Both the position numbers and the translations under genes were made by a program. DNA of 7,176 bases from an uncultured bacterium (GTDB lineage Bacteria > Acidobacteriota > UBA890), in NCBI GenBank assembly GCA_937922775.1, contig CALAKE010000609.1:1-7176 (forward strand), read 5' to 3'. The notes under the pieces are model-generated. The model was not told the DNA's origin. It saw only the letters and a program-made list of their open reading frames with translations, and made no database searches. This document shows, in pieces, positions 1 to 5,560 of this stretch (the stretch's first letter is position 1; each line of letters opens with the position of its first letter).

Positions 1-232
1 TCTCCACCCGCCATTCTGGCCGCTGTGGACCGCTGCTGCCGCCTGCGAGCTCCTCTACAAGCCGTTCCCGGCCGACCCGCCTTTGTTCCGTCGACGGGCT
101 GATTGGTTTCGGCAGAACCGCGCGTTCAAGATCGACAAGGCCAAGCATGAGATTGGCTATGCGCCGCCAGTCGGGCTCGAGGAAGGCCTGGCGCGCACCG
201 GCGAGTGGTACGCCCAGCAAGGCTACATTTAG
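1..232 (+). CDS. NAD-dependent epimerase/dehydratase, C-terminal fragment (extended SDR family)
   Basis: Only the 3' end of the gene is present: reading from base 2 gives 76 codons ending in TAG at 230-232. The end of the protein reads FKIDKAKHEIGYAPPVGLEE followed by GLARTGEWYAQQGYI. The pattern 'D-x-x-K-A-x-x-x-[IL]-G-Y-x-P', then 'EGL..T..WY...G', is the usual C-terminal tail of extended short-chain dehydrogenases such as UDP-glucose 4-epimerase-like and dTDP/GDP-sugar epimerase/dehydratase enzymes. In this family the tail closes the substrate-binding lobe. The NAD-binding Rossmann motif and the YxxxK catalytic site lie outside the window, so the substrate cannot be assigned. The family acts on nucleotide sugars in the cytoplasm. 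The gene converges on the membrane glycosyltransferase-like gene downstream, so the two are not an operon, but a shared envelope-glycan theme is plausible. Confidence 0.82.
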   Translation, partial: LHPPFWPLWTAAAACELLYKPFPADPPLFRRRADWFRQNRAFKIDKAKHEIGYAPPVGLEEGLARTGEWYAQQGYI

Positions 233-280
233 CCTGCGATTCCCTCCTCAGCCGTTTCCTGATGCGGTCAGTTCGGCCGT

Positions 281-362
281 GCGGCACTCAGGGGCTTTCA
301 GGAGGCGACTCGCTGCGCTCGGCCTATCCGGCTGAAGCCTCCTGAAAGCCCCTGAGCGTCGC
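281..362. repeat. Long inverted repeat between convergent genes (possible bidirectional terminator or mobile repeat)
   Basis: The arms ctcaggggctttcaggaggc (287-306) and its exact reverse complement (337-356) form a perfect 20-bp stem with a 30-nt spacer. Pairing continues outward to 281 and 362 with one mismatch and one G-U, giving 26-bp arms. The spacer has a further small stem (cggcc/ggctg around tatcc) and the sequence gactcgctgcgctcgg. It lies between two convergent genes, 54 bp after one stop and 67 bp after the other, so transcripts from both sides would form the hairpin. There is no T-run on either side, so a classical intrinsic terminator is not shown. A REP/MITE-like dispersed repeat is the other reading. 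No target-site duplication is obvious. Confidence 0.8.
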
Positions 363-429
363 ATGGCCTGGCGCTGTCGGAACAACAGAGCCGCTGCGAC
401 GATAGCCGCAGGTTCGGTGATCGAGGGCT

Positions 430-2256
430 TCACTCGTTCGAGGATCGTTGAAACTCGATCGTGGGTCGCACCAGCACGCCCAGGAAGCGAAGGTCGTCGT
501 TTCTGCCTTCATCGAAGCGAGGCAGGAACCCGCTCTCCGATTCCACCGTGAAGCGATACAGGTAGGTTCCCTCGTAGGCGATTGAGCGACTCGGTTCAGC
601 ACGCCAGGTCGTTCTCTGCCGCGCCTGCAATACCTGGTCGAAGCTGTCGCCGGCCACGCGCGCTCGCACCCGATTCGGCTCCGGCCCGTTCTGGAAATCG
701 AGGACGAGGGTCTCGATCGGCCGCATCGACCGCAGCACGATCTCGGCCTTCCGCTCGCCTTTTACCCAGAATCCCTGCGCCTCCGTCTCGCGGAGGTAGG
801 TGTTGTTGTCGATGAAGTAGAGAAAGAACTCGGGATCCTCGGTCAGCGGGATGCGTCGCGCGTGCGGGTTGGTATTGAAGGGCAGGTTGTTGAGTAGCGT
901 GAGCTCGGTGGGAAAAAGCTTGGAGGGGTAGGACTTCGTGTGCAGGGCAGGGGAGTGCGACGAGGCGAACGGGTTGAACAGGATCTGTGCCAGGAAGATT
1001 GCCGAGATCGTCCACGCGATGATCGCGCCGAAAGCCCGGGCACCCCAAGGAATGACAAAAAAGAGCACCGGATATAGACCGAGGAAATAGCGGTTGCCGA
1101 CCGCACCCCCTCCTCCAATCCAGTTGTTGGAGATGACGAGCAGGAAGAAGAGCGCCTGCAGGACCGCCGCCAGGATCACAAGCGCATGTGGCCCGCGCAG
1201 AGTGCGATTCGGGGAGCGCAGGAACAGGAGTATCGCGAGGACCGCCGGGAACATGTAAAGAAGCAGCCCGGCATTGCGGCCGAAGAAGACGTACACGAAG
1301 TTCAAGAGCATCGTGCCGATGCTCGGAAACCACACGTCACCAGCCTCCGTGACCATCGGCGAGCCGATCGTGTCCCAGGAGCCGGCATGCGGCTCGAACG
1401 GGTAGGGGCCGTAGAACGTCCGCCGGTCGCCGCCCTGGAAGTTCCAGTCACCCGTTGCGGCCCAGGTGGCGCCGAACAGCACCGCGAGCGCCACCATGGT
1501 GACCAGCACGAGCACGGCGGCACGACGCCACTGCCCACGCCACGCGGTCCAGACGATCAGCGGCACCACGAAGATCAGATTGGGTGGCTTCGAGTAGGCG
1601 ACGACTCCGTATAGCGCGGCAGCGGCGAGGTCGGTCCAGCCCGACGCCAGCCACTCGGTTGGCAGCCAGCCCGGCGTCACTTCTGGCGCTGCGTCCTCCT
1701 TCCAGCCGGCCGGCGGCAACTTGTAGAGCCACAAGAAGGTGGCACAGAAGACCAGGCTCAAGTTGAACCACTCCGGCGTGATCCAGAAGTAGTACAGAAG
1801 CGCTACCGAAGCCAACAGGTACGTGGCGGTGTAGAGGGCCGCCATGGCTGGTTCCATGGCTCGCCGCAAGTAGGCGTAGCCGGCGGCGAACAGCCCGGCG
1901 AGGAGTAGGGCGTGCAGCACGAAGAAGCCGTTGTCACCGAACAGACGCACGAGGGGCGCCGCTACCAGGGAGTAGATGAACGCCTTGGCGTAGTAGATGC
2001 GGCCGGTCTGCGGCTCCCTCTTCAGGAAGATGCCGGTCGGGCCGCCGGTGTACTCGAGCTCGAAGATGCGCTCGAGGTCGCGCTGCTCGTAGCGGATGTC
2101 GGCGTCGAACGCCAGGCTATAGGCCATGGCGTGGTAGGTGGCCTCGTCGCTGAAGTAGCCGGTTTTGTTCCGCCGCACGTCGAACGTCAGCGCGTGACCG
2201 AGAAACAGCAGTGCGACGAGTGCGAGCACCAGCGCTGGAGTCGACCCAGACCGCAA
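430..2256 (-). CDS. Multi-pass membrane protein resembling a GT-C (family 39/ArnT-like) glycosyltransferase
   Basis: The 608-residue protein has about eleven or twelve hydrophobic segments: roughly 7-24, 92-106, 111-130, 140-158, 163-180, 207-233, 245-266, 311-325, 330-347, 356-376, 393-403 and 406-428. A loop after the first segment contains Phe-Ser-Asp37-Glu38, the position where GT-C enzymes carry their catalytic or metal-binding acidic residue. A motif NRYFLGLYP (388-396) precedes the last helices. Residues about 430-608 are non-membrane and predicted extracytoplasmic; from about 500 they look beta-rich. Known GT-C proteins move sugars from polyprenyl-phosphate carriers to envelope acceptors; the donor and acceptor here are unknown. 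The start is TTG (2256-2254), preceded by AAGGTGG seven bases upstream; no ATG near the first helix fits better. The leader runs out of a tRNA-Leu remnant. The glycosyltransferase assignment is by fold pattern and is moderately secure; coding status is secure. Confidence 0.78.
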   Translation of the reverse strand: MRSGSTPALVLALVALLFLGHALTFDVRRNKTGYFSDEATYHAMAYSLAFDADIRYEQRDLERIFELEYTGGPTGIFLKREPQTGRIYYAKAFIYSLVAAPLVRLFGDNGFFVLHALLLAGLFAAGYAYLRRAMEPAMAALYTATYLLASVALLYYFWITPEWFNLSLVFCATFLWLYKLPPAGWKEDAAPEVTPGWLPTEWLASGWTDLAAAALYGVVAYSKPPNLIFVVPLIVWTAWRGQWRRAAVLVLVTMVALAVLFGATWAATGDWNFQGGDRRTFYGPYPFEPHAGSWDTIGSPMVTEAGDVWFPSIGTMLLNFVYVFFGRNAGLLLYMFPAVLAILLFLRSPNRTLRGPHALVILAAVLQALFFLLVISNNWIGGGGAVGNRYFLGLYPVLFFVIPWGARAFGAIIAWTISAIFLAQILFNPFASSHSPALHTKSYPSKLFPTELTLLNNLPFNTNPHARRIPLTEDPEFFLYFIDNNTYLRETEAQGFWVKGERKAEIVLRSMRPIETLVLDFQNGPEPNRVRARVAGDSFDQVLQARQRTTWRAEPSRSIAYEGTYLYRFTVESESGFLPRFDEGRNDDLRFLGVLVRPTIEFQRSSNE

Positions 2257-2278
2257 TCTCCACCCACCTTGTTGCTGA

Positions 2279-2305
2279 AAGTGCCCAAGAAGGGACTCGA
2301 ACCCC
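2279..2305. repeat. 27-bp direct repeat, copy 1 (putative att scar)
   Basis: These 27 bases are identical and in the same orientation to 5176-5202. They cover the T-arm and 3' acceptor strand of tRNA-Leu plus three bases past the mature 3' end. The identity ends exactly at 2278/5175 and 2306/5203. Integrase-mediated insertion into a tRNA 3' end leaves this kind of partial-tRNA repeat at the far end of the element. Confidence 0.7.
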
Positions 2306-2362
2306 TATGAGCTTGCGCTCGCCAGGTCATAACTATGTTGGGTCCGTTCCCCGGTGATTCTA
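2279..2362 (-). pseudogene. Decayed tRNA-Leu (3' half recognisable; 5' half lost)
   Basis: Read on the minus strand, the 3' part has a T-arm (ggggttcgagtccc), an acceptor 3' strand CTTGGGC with discriminator A, and a class II variable arm gagc-gcaa-gctc. All align with the intact tRNA-Leu at 5179-5262. The variable-arm stem differs from the intact gene (gagg/cctc) by paired changes, so this piece came from a once-functional Leu-type tRNA. The matching 5' acceptor strand GCCCAAG is absent, and the anticodon stem does not pair (CATAG against CCTGG). Only a D-arm-like GGG-GAACGGA-CCC can be suggested near 2340-2353. The left limit is firm, but the right limit is a guess. It could be a pseudogene of a tandem tRNA or an attachment-site scar. 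Confidence 0.65.
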
Positions 2363-2505
2363 GCTGATTCTCCCTCGTGCGGACGGGGCCCGGAGACTAA
2401 TTTTGTATCCGCCCGTCGCCTGACTGCCACGTGTCGAGCATACTATTGTCCTACTCATCGACAGGCACACGATTGCAGGGATGTCGGTAACCTGAGGGCG
2501 GACGG

Positions 2506-3636
2506 ATGAGAGCCACCCGGACGGTGGTCGTACCCGTCGTTTTGACCATCTGCGCATGCGCCAGCGTGAGCACGCGCCCCGGTACACGAATTCCTGGGAT
2601 CTCGAGCGATACACCCGTTATCGAGTACTCGCCGGTCTCACTGAAAGAACGCCAAGGAAAGCGGATCGAGCTCATCGAGGATCTGGTGATCACCGCGCGC
2701 GAGGGTGATCCCGACCTCCACTTCAGCCGCCCGATGGATCTGGTTGTGGACGATAAGGGGCGCATCTATCTTCACGACTCCGGCAACTGGCGAGTACAAG
2801 TTTTCGACGCGGACGGCACCTTCCTTCGCACGATCACCAGCCTGGCGGAACACAAGCCGTACCAGAATGGATGGATCAGCCTGTCCGGCGGCCGTCTCGT
2901 GACCAGCACGGGTAGGCGACTATGCGTCTGGAGCCTTGATGGCGAGCACCTATACGACCGCTCGCTCATGTTTCGGGCCTTCAGCCGCTACGTCGAAGGG
3001 ACCACGGACGGCTACCTGATCGGCCCGTTCTCGATCGTTGACGAGGACGAACAGAGGTTCATGCGGATCGACAGGATCGCACTGGACGAAAGAGAGTCGA
3101 CGACCTACGGCCTGGCAGCAGCGGGACGGCGGCGGCAAGTTTTTGGGGTGCCGACTGGCCAGGCTGCGTTTGTCGCCACGCCCACCGGCGAAGCCTATCT
3201 GACGGCTGGCGAGGAGTATGAAGTTCTTGCGATTGGGGCCTCCGGCGAGCAGCGCTGGGTGCTCCGCGTCCCCTGGCCCCGGGAGGCTCTGCAGCCGCTC
3301 GACTCAGGCCAGGCCCCAGAAGAGGTCGAGGGCGACGAGCTTACACCGGCTCTCTCCGTGCGCTGGACTGCGGGTCGCGCCGGAATTGGCCGCGGGTATC
3401 CGCTGCGCAGGGATGGCCAGGGGCGAATCTACGTCTTCCCTTACGTGCCGCGCACCTGGGACCGGGACGACAGGCCTGTGGATGTCTATTCCCCTGCCGG
3501 AGAGCGGCTCTTCGCAGGGATGATTCCCGAGCGCAGCTGGTTGCGATCCCAGGGAGATTTCATCTACGGCATCGATGTAGACGCGGCGACAGACCAGGCG
3601 CGCGTCGTGCGCTACCGCCTCCTCGCGCCATTCTGA
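2506..3636 (+). CDS. Predicted lipoprotein with NHL-like/6-bladed beta-propeller
   Basis: This 376-residue protein has a short basic and hydrophobic N-terminus ending in Ile-Cys16-Ala-Cys18. This is a plausible, slightly atypical lipobox with Cys18 as the likely lipidated residue. The remainder has repeated propeller strands. The clearest is residues 73-110, FSRPMDLVVDDKGRIYLHDS followed by 'RVQVFDADGTFLRTI', a textbook NHL blade. A second is near 298-338 (RRDGQGRIYVFPYV ... VDVYSPAGERLFAGM), and a final strand set is near 352-371. Such propellers bind peptides, sugars or other ligands, or act as scaffolds at the cell surface; no catalytic residues are evident and no specific function can be given. 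The ATG is preceded by GAGGG (2494-2498) at seven bases. A weak -10-like TACTAT lies at 2441-2446, with CTGACT at 2420-2425 as a poor -35. The gene converges on the mechanosensitive channel gene, 36 bp away. It lies inside the segment bracketed by the tRNA-Leu direct repeats. Confidence 0.8.
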   Translation: MRATRTVVVPVVLTICACASVSTRPGTRIPGISSDTPVIEYSPVSLKERQGKRIELIEDLVITAREGDPDLHFSRPMDLVVDDKGRIYLHDSGNWRVQVFDADGTFLRTITSLAEHKPYQNGWISLSGGRLVTSTGRRLCVWSLDGEHLYDRSLMFRAFSRYVEGTTDGYLIGPFSIVDEDEQRFMRIDRIALDERESTTYGLAAAGRRRQVFGVPTGQAAFVATPTGEAYLTAGEEYEVLAIGASGEQRWVLRVPWPREALQPLDSGQAPEEVEGDELTPALSVRWTAGRAGIGRGYPLRRDGQGRIYVFPYVPRTWDRDDRPVDVYSPAGERLFAGMIPERSWLRSQGDFIYGIDVDAATDQARVVRYRLLAPF

Positions 3637-3672
3637 TCCACCGCTCGATCCCCCAGATCGCCGACCGCCCGG

Positions 3673-4887
3673 CTACCCCCGCAGCCCCGCCAGATCCGCG
3701 CCGGCGAGTCTCTGGTACAAGCGCAAACCGAACTCGGGCGCGATCGCGCCGATGTGGTCGAAGATGTCGGCCTGGATCCCTTCGTACGCGACCCAGTCGA
3801 TGTCGTTGCTGAAGCAGTAGATCTCGATCGGCAGGCCTTCGGTGCCCGGTTGTAGCTGCCGCACAATCAGGGTCATGCGGTCGTGAATCTTCGGGTGATG
3901 CTTCAGGTAGTTGTAGATGTAGGCGCGGAAGGTGCCGACGTTGGTCAGCCGCCTCAAGTTCACGCCCGACCCGCCCGGGGCATCCAGCGCCTCGTTATAC
4001 GCATTGAGCTCGGCCTCCTTGGCCTCGATGTAGCCTTTCAGCAGCGCGAAATCCTTGAAGCGTTGCACTTCCTCGTCCGTCAGAAAGCGGATCGAGTTGA
4101 AATCGACGTTGATCGAGCGCTTGATGCGCCGGCCGCCTGACTCCGACATGCCGCGCCAGTTCTTGAACGAGTCGGAGATCAGCCGGTGGGTGGGAATCTT
4201 CGTGACGGTCTTGTCCCAGTTCTGCACCGTCACCGTGTAGAGGGCCACGTCGATGACGTCGCCGTCGGCGCCGAACTGCGGCACTTCGAGCCAGTCGCCG
4301 ACCCGGATCATGTCCTGGCCGGTGAGCTGGAGGCTGGCGACCAGCGACAGCAGCGTGTCCTTGAACACGATCAAGAGCACTGCGGTCATCGCGCCCAGGC
4401 CGCTCAGTAGGATCACCGGCGAACGGTCGATCAGCGCGGCGATCACGAGGATCGCGCCCAGGATATAGAGCGCGACCTGCGCGAGTTGCACGAATCCCTT
4501 GATCGGCCGGTGGCGCGCGATCGGCCGACTCTCGTAGACGTGGTTGGCCGCCGACAGTGCCGCGGTGAGCGTCAGGATGATCACCACGATCATGTAGGCG
4601 CCGGCGACGTTGCGCACAACGGCTTCGTTCGCTTCGGACAAGCCCGGCAGGAGACGGACGCCGGAATAGATGATGATCGCCGGGATGATCTGCGCCAGCC
4701 GGCTGAACACCTTGTGCTCGACGAGCGCGTCGTCCCAGTCGGACCGCGTGCGGGTTGCAGCAGCGCGGATCGCGACCAGCAGCAGACGCTTCGCGACCAG
4801 GTCGGCAAAGATCGCGACCAGCAGCAAAATCAGGCTGCCGGCGACCACGGGCAGCAGCGAGTGTATAGAGGAGAGTTGGTCGAGCAT
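3673..4887 (-). CDS. ybdG: YbdG/MscM-type mechanosensitive channel (MscS superfamily)
   Basis: The product is a 404-residue inner-membrane channel that in relatives opens under membrane tension during hypo-osmotic shock. Five hydrophobic segments (about 11-35, 65-82, 93-113, 134-152, 157-187) precede the MscS beta-domain. Landmarks strongly match E. coli YbdG: LLSGLGAM (160-167), VFKD (174-177), VGDWLEVPQFGADG (196-209), NWD (223-225), IPTHRLISDSFKNWRGM (231-247) and SGGRRIKRSIN (250-260). An alpha/beta C-terminal domain follows to about 395. E. coli YbdG is 415 residues, so this is full length. The frame extends 14 codons upstream to a TTG at 4929, but I chose ATG 4887-4885 because those residues are unlike the family and AGGA sits nine bases before the ATG. 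There is no obvious promoter; a 15-bp palindrome lies at 4951-4965. Monocistronic. Confidence 0.93.
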   Translation of the reverse strand: MLDQLSSIHSLLPVVAGSLILLLVAIFADLVAKRLLLVAIRAAATRTRSDWDDALVEHKVFSRLAQIIPAIIIYSGVRLLPGLSEANEAVVRNVAGAYMIVVIILTLTAALSAANHVYESRPIARHRPIKGFVQLAQVALYILGAILVIAALIDRSPVILLSGLGAMTAVLLIVFKDTLLSLVASLQLTGQDMIRVGDWLEVPQFGADGDVIDVALYTVTVQNWDKTVTKIPTHRLISDSFKNWRGMSESGGRRIKRSINVDFNSIRFLTDEEVQRFKDFALLKGYIEAKEAELNAYNEALDAPGGSGVNLRRLTNVGTFRAYIYNYLKHHPKIHDRMTLIVRQLQPGTEGLPIEIYCFSNDIDWVAYEGIQADIFDHIGAIAPEFGLRLYQRLAGADLAGLRG

Positions 4888-4950
4888 TGACGTGGATCCT
4901 GTTATCGGGTGACGGCGGTAGTGACCCAAGACCCGAAAATGGGGCCAGGT

Positions 4951-4965
4951 TGATTCGGGGAATCA
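4951..4965. promoter_or_regulatory. Short perfect palindrome upstream of ybdG (possible operator)
   Basis: TGATTC-GGG-GAATCA is a perfect 6-bp inverted repeat with a 3-base centre, 63 bp upstream of the ybdG ATG, where a promoter or operator would be expected. The same hexamer TGATTC occurs twice at 2355-2370. No binding protein can be named, and it may be chance. Confidence 0.25.
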
Positions 4966-5094
4966 GAGTGCTGTAGCTCTCCAAGGGTACTGCGAAGTTG
5001 ACACTGCCGTGACGATGACCACGCTAGGGCGGCGGGGTAAAAGGGTGGGGCGAGTATCGAGATGTCGTCGTCCGGTATATGGCCGATACATGGC

Positions 5095-5116
5095 GCCCGG
5101 AAACGAGGCTCCGGGC
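5095..5116. other. Small hairpin beyond the tRNA terminator
   Basis: GCCCGGA (5095-5101) and TCCGGGC (5110-5116) form a 7-bp stem with an 8-nt loop. It sits just past the main terminator of tRNA-Leu in the direction of transcription and may act as a secondary stop or 3'-end stabiliser. It has no T-run. Confidence 0.4.
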
Positions 5117-5121
5117 AACGG

Positions 5122-5155
5122 AAAAGGGGTCCGACCGTTGCGGCCGGACCCCTTT
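5122..5155 (-). terminator. Intrinsic terminator of tRNA-Leu
   Basis: A perfect 11-bp stem, AAAGGGGTCCG paired with CGGACCCCTTT, is formed by 5123-5133 and 5145-5155. Inside it, a single mismatch is followed by a 3-bp CCG/CGG stem with a TTG loop. On the minus strand it ends in TTTT then CC, 23 bp past the tRNA 3' end. It is nearly symmetric, with TTT also on the plus strand, so it may also stop transcription towards the tRNA. The U-tract is short. Confidence 0.8.
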
Positions 5156-5175
5156 GCTGGTACCGATTTACAACC

Positions 5176-5202
5176 AAGTGCCCAAGAAGGGACTCGAACC
5201 CC
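5176..5202. repeat. 27-bp direct repeat, copy 2, at the 3' end of intact tRNA-Leu
   Basis: Identical to 2279-2305. It covers the T-arm and acceptor 3' strand of the intact tRNA-Leu plus three downstream bases (5176-5178). If an element once inserted here, this is the side that keeps the tRNA functional. Confidence 0.7.
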
Positions 5203-5262
5203 CACGAGGTTGCCCTCACTAGGTCCTGAACCTAGCGCGTCTGCCAATTCCGCCACTTGGGC
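5179..5262 (-). tRNA. trnL: tRNA-Leu, anticodon CAG
   Basis: An 84-nt class II tRNA with all arms intact. The acceptor GCCCAAG (5256-5262) pairs with CTTGGGC (5180-5186), discriminator A is at 5179, and the D-arm is GCG/CGC. The anticodon stem CTAGG/CCTAG has the loop TTCAGGA, giving anticodon CAG at 5226-5228, which reads CUG leucine codons. The variable arm GAGG-gcaa-CCTC is the long type expected of leucine tRNA. The T-arm has TTCGAGT with three G-C and two G-U pairs. CCA is not encoded, so it must be added by nucleotidyltransferase. It is preceded by an extended -10 promoter and followed by an intrinsic terminator, so it looks like a single-gene transcription unit. Confidence 0.97.
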
Positions 5263-5275
5263 AAAGGACCCTCAG

Positions 5276-5307
5276 AGTATAGCAAGACAAACGGCTTCTG
5301 TTGGCAA
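5276..5307 (-). promoter_or_regulatory. Promoter of tRNA-Leu (extended -10)
   Basis: On the minus strand TGCTATACT is an extended -10 (hexamer 5276-5281, TG at 5283-5284), placing the start about seven bases before the tRNA 5' end. TTGCCA (5302-5307) matches the -35 consensus at five of six positions but with a long 20-bp spacer, so the extended -10 probably carries the activity. Confidence 0.55.
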
Positions 5308-5560
5308 CCTCGCTCATGTGTGGCCTTATTGGCCCTCGGAGTGGTATGGTTTGGGGGATGTTATTTCGCGAATTCGCGCGGAGTGTCGCCGTTCGACGCA
5401 TAGCCGTCCGGCGCCGTGCCGCCACCTATGTGGCCGGATATCTCGTGCTTCCCTGATGTCGGCCGCTTCTCAAAGCCACCTTGAAGTGGCGAAAGGTGCG
5501 TGGGGTTGGATCTTCCGCCCCCCCTGGCATCCTCCGTTGCACTCAATCACAGATCGGTAG
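5308..5560 (+). other. Gene-free leader region upstream of rnr, with palindromes and paired hairpins
   Basis: No credible ORF lies here. The region holds a perfect 12-bp palindrome CGCGAATTCGCG (5367-5378) and two hairpins with the same 5-bp stem, GCCAC/GTGGC (5421-5434, loop CTAT; 5475-5490, loop CTTGAA). Each has a mutually exclusive alternative pairing: TCCGGC 5407-5412 with GCCGGA 5433-5438, and CACCTT 5477-5482 with AAGGTG 5493-5498. There is also a run of seven C (5518-5524). TATGGT (5345-5350), preceded by TGG, is a possible extended -10 with no clear -35. If transcription starts near there, the rnr leader would be about 200 nt. Confidence 0.4.

Noticed and set aside
596..1333. A 245-codon minus-strand frame inside the membrane protein gene
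   Set aside because: An out-of-frame shadow of the 608-codon gene, with Arg/Pro/His-rich sequence and no hydrophobic pattern.
1912..2310. A 132-codon plus-strand frame ending 'VPKKGLEPL'
   Set aside because: It is antisense to the membrane protein gene and its end is the antisense reading of the tRNA-Leu T-arm, a frequent false annotation.
2279..2400. Possible tmRNA or group I intron-containing tRNA at the remnant
   Set aside because: No matching 5' acceptor strand (GCCCAAG) within the available upstream sequence, no tmRNA 5' consensus or tag frame, and the anticodon stem halves do not pair.
3646..3660. CGATC-CCCCA-GATCG hairpin between the convergent lipoprotein and ybdG genes
   Set aside because: Only a 5-bp stem with no T-run, too weak to call a terminator.
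3995..4984. A 329-codon minus-strand frame overlapping ybdG
   Set aside because: The ybdG frame matches its family over its whole length; the overlapping frame is Arg/Pro-rich shadow sequence.
5009..5560. A 183-codon plus-strand frame across the intergenic region
   Set aside because: It reads straight through the terminator and the antisense of tRNA-Leu (giving 'AQEGTRTPTRLPSLGPEPS', a known artefact type), with low-complexity basic sequence.
5308..5560. T-box or known riboswitch upstream of rnr
   Set aside because: No T-box core (AGGGTGGNACCGCG) and no recognisable conserved riboswitch core was found; only generic hairpins are seen.
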